NCBI RefSeq assembly: GCF_021272185.1 | Contig: NZ_JAJSEC010000003.1 | Span: 370,626-434,625 of the forward strand | DNA: 64,000 bases | Source: Roseivivax sp. GX 12232 | Lineage (GTDB): Bacteria > Pseudomonadota > Alphaproteobacteria > Rhodobacterales > Rhodobacteraceae | Direction: 5' to 3' | Shown here: in pieces, positions 17,230 through 26,076 of the stretch | How the letters are laid out: each line of letters begins with the position of its first letter | Numbering within the stretch: the first letter of the stretch is position 1 | Made by a program: the position numbers and the translations under genes | Notes under the pieces: model-generated | Told to the model about the DNA's origin: nothing | The model's input: only the letters and a program-made list of their open reading frames with translations | The model's database searches: none

Positions 17230-18096
17230 TCAGGCCACGTTCTCGAGCCGCGCCTCGGGGGTGACGCCGAGCGCGAAGCAGACGTCGCGGGTCAGCTCGG
17301 GGCGGTTCAGCGTGTAGAAGTGCAGCTTGTCGACGCCGCCCTCGATCAGGTCGGTGCAGAGCTCGGTGCAGAGCGCGGTGGCCAGCAGGTCCTGCCGCCC
17401 GTCGCGGGTCGCGGTCTCGAAGGCGTCGATGACCCACTGCGGGATCTTGGTGCCGCAGGCCTCGGCGAAGCGGCGCGCGCCCTTCCAGTTCTCGATCGGG
17501 AAGATGCCCGGCACGATCGGCTTGTCGATGCCCGCCTTGTCGCAGGCGTCGCGGAAGCGGAAGAAGGTCTCGGCCTCGAAGAAGAACTGAGTGATCGCCT
17601 CGTCGGCGCCGGCGTCGAACTTGCGCTTGAGGTAGTCCACGTCCGCCGTCTCGGTCGGGGCCTCGGGGTGCTTGTCGGGATAGGCGCCGACGCGCACGGT
17701 GAAATCGCCGGCCTCCTTCAGCGCGGTGATCAGCTCGCAGCTGTCGCGGAAGCCGCCGTCGGTCGGGGTGAAGCGCGCCTCGCCCTTGGGCGGGTCGCCG
17801 CGCAGCGCCACGATGTCGGTCACGCCGGCCTCCTCGAAGCCCTTGGCGATGGCCAGGGTTTCCTCGCGGGTGGCGTTCACGCAGGTCAGATGCGCCGCGG
17901 TGCGCAGGCCGGAATGCTTGTGGATCGCCGAGACCGCCTCGCGGGTCAGCTCGCGCGTGGTGCCCCCGGCGCCATAGGTCACCGAGACGAAGCGCGGCCC
18001 CAGCGGTGCCAGCGTCTGCACCGTGTCCCAGAGCCGGAAGCTGGCCTCGAGGTTTTTCGGCGGGAAGAACTCGAACGAGATCTCGGGACGGGTCAT
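17230..18096 (-). CDS. metF: Methylenetetrahydrofolate reductase
   Basis: A FAD-dependent TIM-barrel enzyme (288 residues) reducing 5,10-methylene-THF to 5-methyl-THF for methionine synthesis. Motifs are ISFEFFPPK at the start, FVSVTYGAGG, LRGDPPKG, GAYPDKHPEAP, ITQFFFEAETFF and VPGIFPIENW. The ATG at 18096 has AAGGAA 9 nt upstream and matches the family N-terminus; the longer open frame crosses the regulatory region. It is divergent from the LysR-type gene at 18193, the classical metF/metR arrangement. Confidence 0.95.
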   Translation of the reverse strand: MTRPEISFEFFPPKNLEASFRLWDTVQTLAPLGPRFVSVTYGAGGTTRELTREAVSAIHKHSGLRTAAHLTCVNATREETLAIAKGFEEAGVTDIVALRGDPPKGEARFTPTDGGFRDSCELITALKEAGDFTVRVGAYPDKHPEAPTETADVDYLKRKFDAGADEAITQFFFEAETFFRFRDACDKAGIDKPIVPGIFPIENWKGARRFAEACGTKIPQWVIDAFETATRDGRQDLLATALCTELCTDLIEGGVDKLHFYTLNRPELTRDVCFALGVTPEARLENVA

Positions 18097-18145
18097 CGGG
18101 GCAATTCCTTCTGATTGAGACTCGCTTGTCGCATGCCGGCGATTG

Positions 18146-18158
18146 TGAGACAAACTCA
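18146..18158. promoter_or_regulatory. Candidate MetR operator between metF and metR
   Basis: TGAGACAAACTCA is a TGAG-N5-CTCA inverted repeat resembling the enterobacterial MetR box (TGAA-N5-TTCA). It lies in the 96-bp divergent intergenic region, 35 bp upstream of metR and 50 bp upstream of metF. Confidence 0.5.
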
Positions 18159-18192
18159 TAAATCTCAAGAACAACATGAGCCCGGCTTAGGA

Positions 18193-19098
18193 ATGCATAT
18201 CGAGTTCCGTCATCTCAGGACCATCAAGGCGATCCACGAAGCGGGAGGTCTGGCGCGGGCGGCAGACCAGTTGAATATCACACAAAGCGCGCTCTCGCAC
18301 CAGATCAAGGGGCTCGAGGACCAGGCCGGGGTCGAGCTCTTCGTGCGCCGTTCGAAGCCGATGCGGCTGTCGCCCGCGGGGCTGCGGCTGTTGCGGCTGG
18401 CCGAACAGGTGCTGCCCCAGGTCGAGGCGCTGACCGCCGAGTTCGAGGGGCTGCGCAAGGGCGTGACCGGGCGGATGCATATCGCCATCGAGTGCCACGC
18501 CTGTTTCGAATGGCTCTTCCCGGTGCTTGAGGCCTTCCGCAAGTCCTGGCCCGACGTGGATGTCGACATCCGCCCCGGCCTGGCCTTCGACGCGCTGCCC
18601 GCGCTGATGAAGGAAGAGGTCGACCTGGTGGTCTCCTCGGACCCCGAGGACCTGCCCGGCGTCACCTTCACCGAGCTTTTCGACTACAACCCGGTCTTTG
18701 TCGCCGCCTCGGCGCATCCGCTTGCGCAGAAGCCCTATGTCGAGGCCGAGGATTTCCGCGGCCAGACGCTGATCACCTACCCGGTGGAGCGCTCGCGGCT
18801 CGACATCTTCTCGCAGCTCCTGACGCCCGCCAAGGTCGAGCCCGCCTCGGTGCGCCAGGTCGAGCTGACGGCGGTGATCCTGCTGCTCGTGGCCTCGAAC
18901 CGGGGCATCTCGGTGCTGCCCGACTGGGTGGTGCGCGAGGTGAAATACAACTCCGACTATGTCACCCGCCCGCTCACCGCCGAGGGCGTGACCCGCAGGC
19001 TCTATGCCGCCACGCGCACCGCCGACCAGGACAAGGGCTTCGTGCAGGAGCTGATCTCGCTGGCCCGGCAGGAGGCCGAGAAGCTGCAGGCCGCCTGA
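18193..19098 (+). CDS. metR: LysR-type regulator, probable MetR
   Basis: 301 residues. The N-terminal winged helix-turn-helix (FRHLRTIKAIHEAGGLARAADQLNITQSALSHQIKGLED) is followed by a periplasmic-binding-like effector domain (from about residue 90, RMHIAIECHACFEWLFPVLEAF). The EFRHLRTIKAIHEAGGLARAA start and the ALPALMKEEVDLVVSSDPEDLPGV region fit MetR, which binds homocysteine and activates methionine genes. Divergence from metF supports the assignment. It may autoregulate through the intergenic operator. Confidence 0.88.
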   Translation: MHIEFRHLRTIKAIHEAGGLARAADQLNITQSALSHQIKGLEDQAGVELFVRRSKPMRLSPAGLRLLRLAEQVLPQVEALTAEFEGLRKGVTGRMHIAIECHACFEWLFPVLEAFRKSWPDVDVDIRPGLAFDALPALMKEEVDLVVSSDPEDLPGVTFTELFDYNPVFVAASAHPLAQKPYVEAEDFRGQTLITYPVERSRLDIFSQLLTPAKVEPASVRQVELTAVILLLVASNRGISVLPDWVVREVKYNSDYVTRPLTAEGVTRRLYAATRTADQDKGFVQELISLARQEAEKLQAA

Positions 19099-19184
19099 CG
19101 CGGGGGGAGCCGTGGAACCTCGCGCGGGGCGGCGCGGTTTCCCGCCTGACCACCACGCAAGACCACGACGCGAGGCAAGCCATC

Positions 19185-19499
19185 ATGAAAATCTACGGTA
19201 TCAAGACCTGCGATAGCTGCAAAAAGGCCCAGAAGGCGCTGCCCGACGCGGAGTTCGTCGACGTGCGCGAGGACGGGCTTCCGAGCGATGTTCTGACCGC
19301 CGCGCTCGACCGCTTCGGGGATCGGCTCCTGAACACCCGCTCGACCACCTGGCGCGAGCTTTCCGAGGAAGAGCGCAAGAAGCAGCCGGTCTGGCTCATC
19401 GCCGCGCATCCGACGCTGATGAAGCGTCCGCTCATCGTGAAGGGCGAGGAGATGCACCTGGGCTTCGACGCCACCACCCGCGAGGCGCTGGGCGCCTGA
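19185..19499 (+). CDS. ArsC/Spx-family thioredoxin-fold protein (YffB-like)
   Basis: 104 residues of the ArsC/Spx fold. A redox-type CxxC (C9-D-S-C12) follows MKIYGIKT, and the conserved RPLIV segment appears as LMKRPLIVKGEEMHLGFD. In the well-studied arsenate reductases a single active-site Cys is used, while this short YffB/Spx-like class has no proven substrate, so arsenate reduction should not be assumed. It is convergent with the DoxX gene; the two stop codons are separated by only 3 bp. Confidence 0.82.
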   Translation: MKIYGIKTCDSCKKAQKALPDAEFVDVREDGLPSDVLTAALDRFGDRLLNTRSTTWRELSEEERKKQPVWLIAAHPTLMKRPLIVKGEEMHLGFDATTREALGA

Positions 19500-19502
19500 G
19501 CC

Positions 19503-20057
19503 TCAGATCCGCGCGGCCCCGCGCTCCGGGGCCGCGAGCCGCGCCTCGAGCAGGCGATCGAGCGAGAGCGCGCCCGCGCCTTTCACCACGATCAGCACCA
19601 GGGTGAACGTCCAGAAGGCGCGCTGGTCCAGGATCACCCCGTCGGGGAAGCGGTCGAACCAGGCGCCCAGCGTCTCGGCGTGTTCGATGCCGCCGTGGCC
19701 GTAGAGATCGGTCAGGCTCTGGATCACCAGGAAGCCGATCATCCCCAGCGCCGCGAGCCGCGCCAAGAGCCCCAGCACGATCAGTGCGGGCAGGATGAAC
19801 TCCGCATAGGTGCCCGCCAGCGCCACCAGGTAGTGGAAGACCCCGAGCTGGCTCGCGTCATATCCCACCGCCGCGAAGGCCTTGGGGAAGATCTGCGCAT
19901 AGGCCCCCATCGACAGGCTGAAGGGCCCGCCCTCAAGCTTGGTGAGCCCGGCGTTCCAGAAATAGACCAGAAGCGTCGCGGCGAAGACGAACCGCGCGAG
20001 CAGCGGCAGGACCATGTCGGTCCGGTCGGCGGGCGTGAAGAGAAGCCGGTTCAGCAT
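19503..20057 (-). CDS. bufD: DoxX-family membrane protein (BufD-like)
   Basis: 184 residues with four hydrophobic segments (about 17-36, 72-96, 99-118, 146-165), typical of DoxX proteins. It is the last gene of the DUF2282-DUF692-DUF2063-DoxX operon, and its start overlaps the DUF2063 stop by 7 nt (ATGCTGA), implying coupled translation. In bufferin operons the DoxX member is called BufD; a role linked to redox or export of the peptide is inferred there, not shown here. The assignment rests on context as much as on sequence. Confidence 0.82.
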   Translation of the reverse strand: MLNRLLFTPADRTDMVLPLLARFVFAATLLVYFWNAGLTKLEGGPFSLSMGAYAQIFPKAFAAVGYDASQLGVFHYLVALAGTYAEFILPALIVLGLLARLAALGMIGFLVIQSLTDLYGHGGIEHAETLGAWFDRFPDGVILDQRAFWTFTLVLIVVKGAGALSLDRLLEARLAAPERGAARI

Positions 20058-20803
20058 GGGTCAGGTCCTTTCGGGGCGCGCACCAGCGCGCGATGAGTGA
20101 AAAGTAGCGACAGCGTGGCGCCGAGGTCGAAGCCCGGGCCCGCCGCCGCGATGGCGCGGCCCAGGGGCGCGCCGCTGCCGCAGGCGGTCAGGAAGGCATA
20201 GGCGCCGGGCGGCAGGGCCACCGGTTCGGGGTCGAACTCGGCGCGCAGGATCGCCAGCGTCTCGGCCCCGCCCTTGGGTTTCTCGGAGGTGCGGCCCATG
20301 GTGTAGCGCCAGACCTGCAGGACCGGCCAGCGCGAGGACAGAAGCCGCACCGAGGGCGCCAGTTCCAGCACCTGCGCCTCCAGCGCCTCTTCATCCAGCG
20401 CGGCCAGCGCCTCGGGCGCGAGGGGCGCGTGGTCCCCGGCGTGGTAGCTCTGGCGCATCATCAGGTCGATCCGCGCCACATCGGGCAGATAGGGCAAATG
20501 CGACAGCGCCGGCAGGCCCGCGATGAAGTCGGGCAGGTCGCGGCCATAGGTGGCGATCAGCGGCGTGCGGGGCGGATGCGCGCGCAGGAAACTGCCCGCG
20601 AGCCCGCGCATGGCCTGCGCCCCGATCAGCCGGGTGATGGCGGGAAAGCCGGTCTCCAGCGCCTCGGTCAGCGAGGCGGCGATATTGTTGCGATAGACCG
20701 CGTAGCGCCGCCCGGCCGGGCGGCCCGCGCCATCGGTCAGCCCCTCGGGCACCGGCGCCGCGGGATCGAGAAGCGCGGCGCGAAAGGCGTCCTCTGCGCT
20801 CAT
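20051..20803 (-). CDS. bufC: DUF2063 protein, MNIO partner (BufC/HvfC-like)
   Basis: 250 residues. The N-terminal DUF2063 domain (about 1-95) reads [16 protein letters not shown]...[63 protein letters not shown]; the C-terminal half has [15 protein letters not shown] and a beta-rich tail. DUF2063 proteins bind RiPP precursors and present them to their DUF692 (MNIO) enzyme partner. The ATG (20801-20803) overlaps the bufB stop as ATGA, consistent with a stoichiometric complex. Confidence 0.88.
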   Translation of the reverse strand: MSAEDAFRAALLDPAAPVPEGLTDGAGRPAGRRYAVYRNNIAASLTEALETGFPAITRLIGAQAMRGLAGSFLRAHPPRTPLIATYGRDLPDFIAGLPALSHLPYLPDVARIDLMMRQSYHAGDHAPLAPEALAALDEEALEAQVLELAPSVRLLSSRWPVLQVWRYTMGRTSEKPKGGAETLAILRAEFDPEPVALPPGAYAFLTACGSGAPLGRAIAAAGPGFDLGATLSLLFTHRALVRAPKGPDPC

Positions 20804-21657
20804 TGCCCCGCCCCGAGCCGGTCGAGCGCCCGGCCCGCGCGTTCGGCTTCGGCGGCGAGCACCGGCCAGTCCGGCACATCGGTGTCCCATTCCACCAGGA
20901 GCGGCAGCGGCCCGGTGCGCCGCAGCACCATGGCGAGCAGCGCCCAGACCGGGTCGGCCACCGCGCGGCCATGGCTGTCGATCAGAAGCGGCGCGCCGCG
21001 GTCGTCCTCGTCACTGTCGTGGCCGCCCAGGTGGATCTCGCCCACGGCGGCCAGCGGGAAGGCCTCGATGTAGCTCTCGGGCGCATAGCCGAGGTTGGTG
21101 GCCGAGACGAAGACGTTGTTCACATCGAGCAGGAGCCCGCAGCCGGTGCGCACCACCAGTTCCGAGAGGAACTCGGTCTCGGTCATCTCGGACTCGGTAA
21201 AGGCCAGGTAGGACGAGGGGTTCTCCAGCAGCATCTGCCGGTCGAGCCGCTCCTGCACCTCGGAGACATGCCCCGCCACCCGCGCCAGCGTTTCCTCGGT
21301 ATAGGGCAGGGGCAGGAGGTCGTTGAGATAGCTGGTGTCATGGGTCGACCAGGCCAGGTGCTCGGAAAAGCGCGCGGGCGCGATCCGGTCGACCAGCGCC
21401 TTCAGGCGCGCCAGGTGATCGGCGTCGAGCGGCTCGGCCCCGCCGATCGACAGGCCGACGCCATGCACCGAGATCGGGAAGCGCTCGGCCAGGGCGGCAA
21501 GCTGGGCCTGCGGGCGGCCGCCCGCGCCCATGTAGTTCTCGGCGTGGATCTCGAGCCAACCGACCGGGCCGGGGTCGGCCATGAGCGCCTCGAAATGGCG
21601 CGCCTTGAAGCCGACGCCGGGCCTGTTCGGCAGGCCCTCGCGGGTCAGATCGAACAT
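20800..21657 (-). CDS. bufB: DUF692 multinuclear iron oxidative enzyme (MNIO; BufB-like)
   Basis: 285 residues of the DUF692 TIM-barrel family, which bind two or three iron ions and oxidatively modify cysteines of RiPP precursors. Likely metal and active-site segments in order: [73 protein letters not shown] and [12 protein letters not shown]. The ATG at 21657 gives the family start [25 protein letters not shown]; an in-frame extension to 21696 would run into the intergenic hairpin. The predicted substrate is the DUF2282 peptide encoded immediately upstream. Confidence 0.92.
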   Translation of the reverse strand: MFDLTREGLPNRPGVGFKARHFEALMADPGPVGWLEIHAENYMGAGGRPQAQLAALAERFPISVHGVGLSIGGAEPLDADHLARLKALVDRIAPARFSEHLAWSTHDTSYLNDLLPLPYTEETLARVAGHVSEVQERLDRQMLLENPSSYLAFTESEMTETEFLSELVVRTGCGLLLDVNNVFVSATNLGYAPESYIEAFPLAAVGEIHLGGHDSDEDDRGAPLLIDSHGRAVADPVWALLAMVLRRTGPLPLLVEWDTDVPDWPVLAAEAERAGRALDRLGAGQ

Positions 21658-21677
21658 CTGCGCTGCCCTCCCCCTAA

Positions 21678-21747
21678 GCGGTGGCGCGGGGGGCAAGCGC
21701 GCGCGGGCGGTGCCTTGGCGCCCGCGCGCGGCCCCCCGCGCCGCTGC
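21678..21747 (-). promoter_or_regulatory. Very long hairpin between bufferin precursor and enzyme genes
   Basis: Outer arms GGCGCGGGGGGC (21683-21694) and GCCCCCCGCGCC (21731-21742) are perfectly complementary over 12 bp, with 5 more pairs outside if G-U pairs are allowed. Inner arms at 21698-21709 and 21719-21730 are another perfect 12 bp. The whole is about 29 bp with a small bulge and a 9-nt loop. Placed directly after the precursor stop codon, it could terminate most transcripts or protect the precursor mRNA 3' end, giving more precursor than enzyme. Confidence 0.75.
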
Positions 21748-21754
21748 CGATGCC

Positions 21755-22051
21755 TTAGGCCGGCAGGTCGCGGTCGAGCGGCTCGAGCGAGCCCTCGCGC
21801 GCGGTGCCGTCGGCCATCTCCGGCAGGTCGATCTCGGCGCATGTGCCCTCGGCGACGAGGGTCCAGGCGTTGCCCTGGTAGTCGACGGTCGAGGTGCCCG
21901 CGCAGGTGGTGCCGGGGCCCGCGGCGCAGTCGTTCTCGCCCGCCAGCGAGATGCCGTAGCACTTCTCCTGGGACTGGGCGGAGACGCCGGTGGCGGCGAA
22001 ACTTGCGGCGACGGCGCCGACGATGGCGGCGGTCTTCATGGTCGTGGACAT
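21755..22051 (-). CDS. bufA: DUF2282 bufferin-type RiPP precursor (BufA1-like)
   Basis: 98 residues. An N-terminal signal peptide (about 1-25, [21 protein letters not shown]) precedes a small domain with exactly four cysteines: C31 in [11 protein letters not shown]42 in NDCAAG, C50 in TTCAG and C71 in EGTC. This is the DUF2282/BufA1 pattern, in which MNIO enzymes convert cysteines into copper-binding heterocycles before export. The long signal peptide doubles as a leader. The tail ([22 protein letters not shown]) is acidic. The RBS GGGAGG lies just upstream of the ATG. It is first in the operon and separated from bufB by 97 bp containing a large hairpin. Confidence 0.9.
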   Translation of the reverse strand: MSTTMKTAAIVGAVAASFAATGVSAQSQEKCYGISLAGENDCAAGPGTTCAGTSTVDYQGNAWTLVAEGTCAEIDLPEMADGTAREGSLEPLDRDLPA

Positions 22052-22129
22052 CGCGTCCTCCCTTCAATCGAACAGGTCAAAGGCCCGCCGGACGTACCGT
22101 GCGGGTCCTCTTCAGCCTCGCCTGCGACG

Positions 22130-22158
22130 GGCTGTCGCGCCACTCACAGGGGTGTCAA
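22130..22158 (-). promoter_or_regulatory. Candidate promoter of the bufferin operon
   Basis: On the minus strand, a perfect TTGACA (22158-22153) is followed after 17 bp by ACAGCC, a poor -10. TTGAC-dominated promoters are common in Rhodobacterales. The leader to bufA would be about 70 nt. An extracytoplasmic-function-type promoter further upstream is an alternative (see 22271-22361). Confidence 0.35.
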
Positions 22159-22270
22159 TCACGCCGCTCTTATCGCGCGTCAGCCGCGCCCGCGCCGCGA
22201 AATGCCTCGTAACCACCTGTCCTGGTTGAATAATATGCCTGCCGCACAAGGCGCGCCGCAGCGCGCCCCT

Positions 22271-22361
22271 TGTAACATTTCGCGCTTCCCACGCTGGAAT
22301 GTTGCAACCCCGGACCCGCGCCCGCCCGCCCGATCACGCGCCCCGCGCGAATTGTTACAAT
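22271..22361. promoter_or_regulatory. Cluster of TGTnAC-type dyads upstream of the bufferin operon
   Basis: TGTAACATT (22271-22279) and AATGTTGCA (22298-22306) form a near-perfect inverted repeat with an 18-bp spacer, and ATTGTTACAAT (22351-22361) is a third, self-palindromic site. Read on the minus strand, GCAACA (22305-22300), 17 bp, CGAA (22282-22279) resembles promoters of the sigma-F type ECF factor known in Caulobacter. These AT-rich islands stand out in a GC-rich non-coding stretch. Confidence 0.4.
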
Positions 22362-22412
22362 CCCGCCGCCGGGCCCGGAGAGCGGCACCAAAGCCCGCGC
22401 CCCCCGAAAGCC

Positions 22413-22461
22413 CCTTCAGCTTGGCGAAAATACCTCGGGAGCGCGAGGGCAGAGCCCTCGC
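22413..22461 (-). repeat. Hairpin plus GTATTTT dispersed element, copy B
   Basis: Read on the minus strand, downstream of thrS: GCGAGGGC-TCT-GCCCTCGC (22461-22443), then GCTCCCGAGGTATTTTCGCC. The hairpin with 8-bp arms and a 3-nt loop and the following GCTC...GTATTTT match the elements at 6226 and 50243. A terminator-like role for thrS is plausible. Confidence 0.65.
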
Positions 22462-22621
22462 CGGCTCCGCCGCCCAACGCGCCCCGCGCGCGCCCCGGGC
22501 GCAGCAGCCGAACCAACCGCGCCGCGCCCTTACAACGCCGCAGCCCGCGCCTCGGCGCAATGGGTCCAAAACCCCCGTCAGACAAGCCCGGCCCGACCCG
22601 AAGGCCGGGCCGCGCGCAAGA

Positions 22622-24601
22622 TCACCCCATGTCCGGGGGCGTCGCCTCCGCGCCGAGCGCCGCGATCACCTCGTCGAGCGCCATTACCTCGGTCTTCTTC
22701 TCGCCGAGGCGCCGCAGGGTGACGGTGCGCTCCTCGACCTCGCGGTGGCCGATGGCCAGGATCACCGGCACCTTGCCGACCGAATGCTCGCGGACCTTGT
22801 AGTTGATCTTCTCGTTGCGCAGGTCGGTCTCGGCGCGGACGCCGGCGGCCGAAAGCGCCGCGGCGACCTCCTGGCAGTAGTCGTCGGCCTCCGAGGTGAT
22901 CGAGGCCACGACCACCTGGCGCGGGGCCAGCCAGAAGGGCAGCTTGCCGGCGTGTTCCTCGATCAGGATGCCGATGAAGCGCTCGAAGGAGCCCAGGCAG
23001 GCGCGGTGCAGCATGTAGGGCCGGTGCTTGGCGCCGTCGGCGGCGATATAGCTCGCGCCCAGCCGCTCGGGCAGATTGGGGTCGACCTGGAAGGTGCCGC
23101 ACTGCCAGACCCGGCCGATGGCGTCGGTCAGGTAGAAGTCGAGCTTCGGGCCGTAGAAGGCACCGTCGCCGGGCTCGAGCACGTAGTCGCGACCGACCGC
23201 CTTGATGGCGTTCTCCAGCGCGCCCTCGACGTGGTCCCAGCTTTCCTCGGAGCCCACGCGCTTCTCGGGGCGGGTGGCGAAGCGGATCTCGAACTCGGGG
23301 AAGCCCAGCTCGCGGTAGACCCCGGCGAGGAAGTCGATGAAGCGCGCGCATTCCTCCTGGATCTGGTCCTCGGTGCAGAAGATATGCGCGTCGTCCTGGG
23401 TGAAGCCGCGCACCCGCATGATGCCGTGCAGCGCGCCCGAGGGCTCGAAGCGCGCGCAGGAGCCGAACTCGGCCAGCCGCAGCGGCAGGTCGCGGTAGGA
23501 CTTCAGGCCCTGGTTGAAGACCTGCACGTGGCAGGGGCAGTTCATCGGCTTCAGCGCGTTGATCCGCGTCTGGTCCTTGTTCTTGGCGCTGGCGTCATCG
23601 GTCTCGCCGTCGCGGCTCTCGTCCACTTCGACCACAAACATGTGGTGCTGGTACTTGTCCCAGTGGCCCGAGGCCTCCCAGAGGCGGCGGTCGACCACCT
23701 GCGGGGTGTTGATCTCGCGGTAGCCGCCGGCGCGCTGCTTGCGGCGCATGTAGTCCTGCAGCTCGGTGTAGATGGTCCAGCCGTTGGGGTGCCAGAAGAC
23801 CTGGCCCGGGGCCTCTTCCTGCATGTGGAAGAGGTCCATCTCGCGGCCGAGCTTGCGGTGGTCGCGCTTGGCGGCCTCCTCGAGCATGGTCAGATGCGCC
23901 TTGAGCGCCTCCTTGTTCTTGAAGGCGACGCCGTAGATGCGCTGCAGCATGGCGCGGCTCGAGTCGCCGCGCCAGTAGGCGCCGGCCACCGACATCAGCT
24001 TGAAGGCGTCGGCGGGCACCTGGCCGGTGTGCTGCAGGTGCGGGCCGCGGCAGAGGTCCTGCCAGTCGCCGTGCCAATACATGCGGATCGGGTCGGTGCC
24101 GGGGATCGCCTCGATCAGCTCGACCTTGAAGGGCTCGCCGCGCGCCTCGTAGTGGGCGATGGCGCGGTCGCGCTCCCAGACCTCGGTGGTCACCGGGTCA
24201 CGCGCGGCGATGATCTCCTTCATGCGCTTCTCGATCCGCCCGAGGTCCTCGGGGGTGAAGGGCTCCTGGCGGTCGAAGTCGTAATACCAGCCGTTGTCGA
24301 TCACCGGGCCGATGGTGACCTTCACGTCGGGCCAGATCTCCTGGACCGCGCGCGCCATGATATGGGCGAGGTCGTGGCGGATCAGCTCGAGCGCCTGGTC
24401 GTCGTCCTGCAGCGTATGGATGGCGATCTGCGCGTCCTGCGCGATCGGCCATTGCAGGTCCCAATGCGTGCCGTCGACCGAGGCCGAGATGGCCTTCTTC
24501 TGCAGCGACTTCGAGATCGAGGCGGCGACCTCGGCAGGGGTCACCCCTGCGTCGAAAGCGCGCGCATTGCCATCGGGAAATGTCAGGGAAATCTGGGGCA
24601 T
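22622..24601 (-). CDS. thrS: Threonyl-tRNA synthetase
   Basis: A 659-residue class II aminoacyl-tRNA synthetase. An N-terminal TGS domain ([33 protein letters not shown]), an editing domain with [11 protein letters not shown], the catalytic core with the zinc ligand Cys355 in [10 protein letters not shown] and motif 2 [26 protein letters not shown], then a C-terminal anticodon-binding domain ([15 protein letters not shown]) are all present. The ATG at 24601 is preceded by GAGGAG and AAGG. The 57-residue upstream extension in frame is not conserved and overlaps the promoter. Confidence 0.96.
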   Translation of the reverse strand: MPQISLTFPDGNARAFDAGVTPAEVAASISKSLQKKAISASVDGTHWDLQWPIAQDAQIAIHTLQDDDQALELIRHDLAHIMARAVQEIWPDVKVTIGPVIDNGWYYDFDRQEPFTPEDLGRIEKRMKEIIAARDPVTTEVWERDRAIAHYEARGEPFKVELIEAIPGTDPIRMYWHGDWQDLCRGPHLQHTGQVPADAFKLMSVAGAYWRGDSSRAMLQRIYGVAFKNKEALKAHLTMLEEAAKRDHRKLGREMDLFHMQEEAPGQVFWHPNGWTIYTELQDYMRRKQRAGGYREINTPQVVDRRLWEASGHWDKYQHHMFVVEVDESRDGETDDASAKNKDQTRINALKPMNCPCHVQVFNQGLKSYRDLPLRLAEFGSCARFEPSGALHGIMRVRGFTQDDAHIFCTEDQIQEECARFIDFLAGVYRELGFPEFEIRFATRPEKRVGSEESWDHVEGALENAIKAVGRDYVLEPGDGAFYGPKLDFYLTDAIGRVWQCGTFQVDPNLPERLGASYIAADGAKHRPYMLHRACLGSFERFIGILIEEHAGKLPFWLAPRQVVVASITSEADDYCQEVAAALSAAGVRAETDLRNEKINYKVREHSVGKVPVILAIGHREVEERTVTLRRLGEKKTEVMALDEVIAALGAEATPPDMG

Positions 24602-24670
24602 AAAGCCTTGTCTCCTCGTCGGTTTGGCGCCCACGGAACGCCCGGTTGCGGGTTTTATGTGATGCCCCGC

Positions 24671-24699
24671 CTTCTGCGCGGCGCGGAACCGGCTGTCAA
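24671..24699 (-). promoter_or_regulatory. Candidate thrS promoter
   Basis: On the minus strand TTGACA (24699-24694), a 17-bp spacer and CAGAAG (24676-24671). Transcription would begin about 65 nt before the thrS ATG. Confidence 0.4.
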
Positions 24700-24737
24700 G
24701 CGCCGGCGTTTGGGCCATCTTTACCGAGGGGACCGGC

Positions 24738-25997
24738 ATGAACGAGATCACCGACACCGACGCCAAGGACATCTACGGCGCGCTGACCGACGACGCGGGC
24801 GCCGCGGATGCGCGCGAGGCCCAGAACGGGCTGCGCCACATGCTGTCGCTGTCGATGACCAAGGTGGCCGACGGGCTGATCTCGCCGAAGCTGGTGCTGG
24901 CCTACATGATGCAGGCGATCGGCGCGCCGGCGGTGCTGGTGGGCCTTCTGGTCCCGATCCGCGAGGCCGGGGCGCTCCTGCCGCAGGTGCTGATGGCCGG
25001 CCCGGTCGAGGGCGCGGAGCGGCGGAAGTGGTTCTGGGTCGCGGGCTCGGCGGGGCAGGGTCTCGCCGCGCTCGGCATCGCGGGCGCCGCACTGACGCTC
25101 GAGGGCTGGACCGGGGGGCTCGTGATCTGCGGGCTCCTTGCGCTTCTGGCGGTCTCCCGCGCGGCCTGTTCGGTGAGCTACAAGGACATCCTCGGCAAGA
25201 CCGTGAAAAAGACCCGCCGCGGCGCGGTCAAGGGCGTGGCGGGCTCGGCCGCCTCGGCGGCGGTCCTGCTGTTTGCGCTGCTCCTGATGTCGGGGCTCCT
25301 GCAGGAGGTCACGCCGCTCGCCGTGGCGGTGGGCCTCGCGGCGCTGCTCTGGCTCCTGGCGGCGCTTCTCTTCACCCGGATCGAGGAACAGCCCTCGGAG
25401 CCGCAGGACCGCGCGGCGCTGAACCTCGCGCCGCTGCGCGAGGATGCGCAGTTCCGCCGCTTCATCGCGACGCGCGGGCTGCTCACGGCGACGGCGCTGG
25501 CGCCGCCCTACCTCGTGCTACTCGACGAGGGCGGCGGGGCGCTCGGCCAGCTTGGCGCGCTGCTTCTGGCCTCGGCGGCGGCGGGCTTCCTGTCCTCCTT
25601 CGTCTGGGGGCGGCTCTCGGACCGCTCGGCGCGGCAGGTCATGGCGCTGGGCGGGCTGGTCGGCGGCGGCGCCATGGGCGTCGCGGTGCTGGCCGCACTT
25701 CTGGGCTGGACCTCGGCGGTCTGGGCCACGCCGCTGGTGCTGTTCGTGCTGCAGACCGGCTACCACGGGGTGCGGGTCAGCCGCTCGACCTACCTCGTGG
25801 ACATGGCGCCCGAGGACCAGCGCGCCTCTTACGCGGCGCTGGCCAATACCGCGATCGGGGTGCTGCTCCTGGTCGTGGGTGCGCTGGGTGGCGCGCTGGC
25901 CGCGTTGGGGCCCGTGGCGGCCCTGGCGGGTTTCGCGCTCCTGTCGATCGCGGGCGCCGTCCTGGCGCTGCGTCTGAACGAAGTCGAACAAGCCTGA
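24738..25997 (+). CDS. MFS transporter
   Basis: A 419-residue membrane protein with about 12 hydrophobic segments and a roughly 45-residue soluble N-terminus ([21 protein letters not shown]). MFS-like features are [16 protein letters not shown] between later helices and the charged cytoplasmic loop [36 protein letters not shown] in the middle. The [17 protein letters not shown] loop is distinctive but gives no substrate. It diverges from thrS and is followed after 79 bp by the hydrolase gene. Confidence 0.78.
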   Translation: MNEITDTDAKDIYGALTDDAGAADAREAQNGLRHMLSLSMTKVADGLISPKLVLAYMMQAIGAPAVLVGLLVPIREAGALLPQVLMAGPVEGAERRKWFWVAGSAGQGLAALGIAGAALTLEGWTGGLVICGLLALLAVSRAACSVSYKDILGKTVKKTRRGAVKGVAGSAASAAVLLFALLLMSGLLQEVTPLAVAVGLAALLWLLAALLFTRIEEQPSEPQDRAALNLAPLREDAQFRRFIATRGLLTATALAPPYLVLLDEGGGALGQLGALLLASAAAGFLSSFVWGRLSDRSARQVMALGGLVGGGAMGVAVLAALLGWTSAVWATPLVLFVLQTGYHGVRVSRSTYLVDMAPEDQRASYAALANTAIGVLLLVVGALGGALAALGPVAALAGFALLSIAGAVLALRLNEVEQA

Positions 25998-26076
25998 GCC
26001 CGTGACGCATCCGCCGGGGCTGGCCAGCGCCGCCCCGGCCCGGCATGGTCGCGCGCGAGGCGACGGAGGCAGAACG

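Larger units (their letters stand above)
22052..22621. other. 570-bp intergenic region between thrS and the bufferin operon
   Basis: No gene is credible here. From the bufA side it holds the candidate TTGACA promoter, the AT-rich dyads, and the terminator-like element B closest to thrS. The remainder is GC-rich spacer. Open frames on either strand have no ribosome-binding site or family similarity. Confidence 0.6.

Noticed and set aside
19185..19499. Arsenate reductase and arsenic resistance locus.
   Set aside because: The protein is a short YffB/Spx-like relative with CxxC, and no arsR, arsB or acr3 gene is nearby.
7928..26005. Very long antisense open frames, for example over folE2-trkH on the minus strand and over bufC-thrS on the plus strand.
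   Set aside because: They run opposite well-supported genes. In high-GC DNA stop codons are rare on the antisense strand; the translations are low-complexity and match no family.
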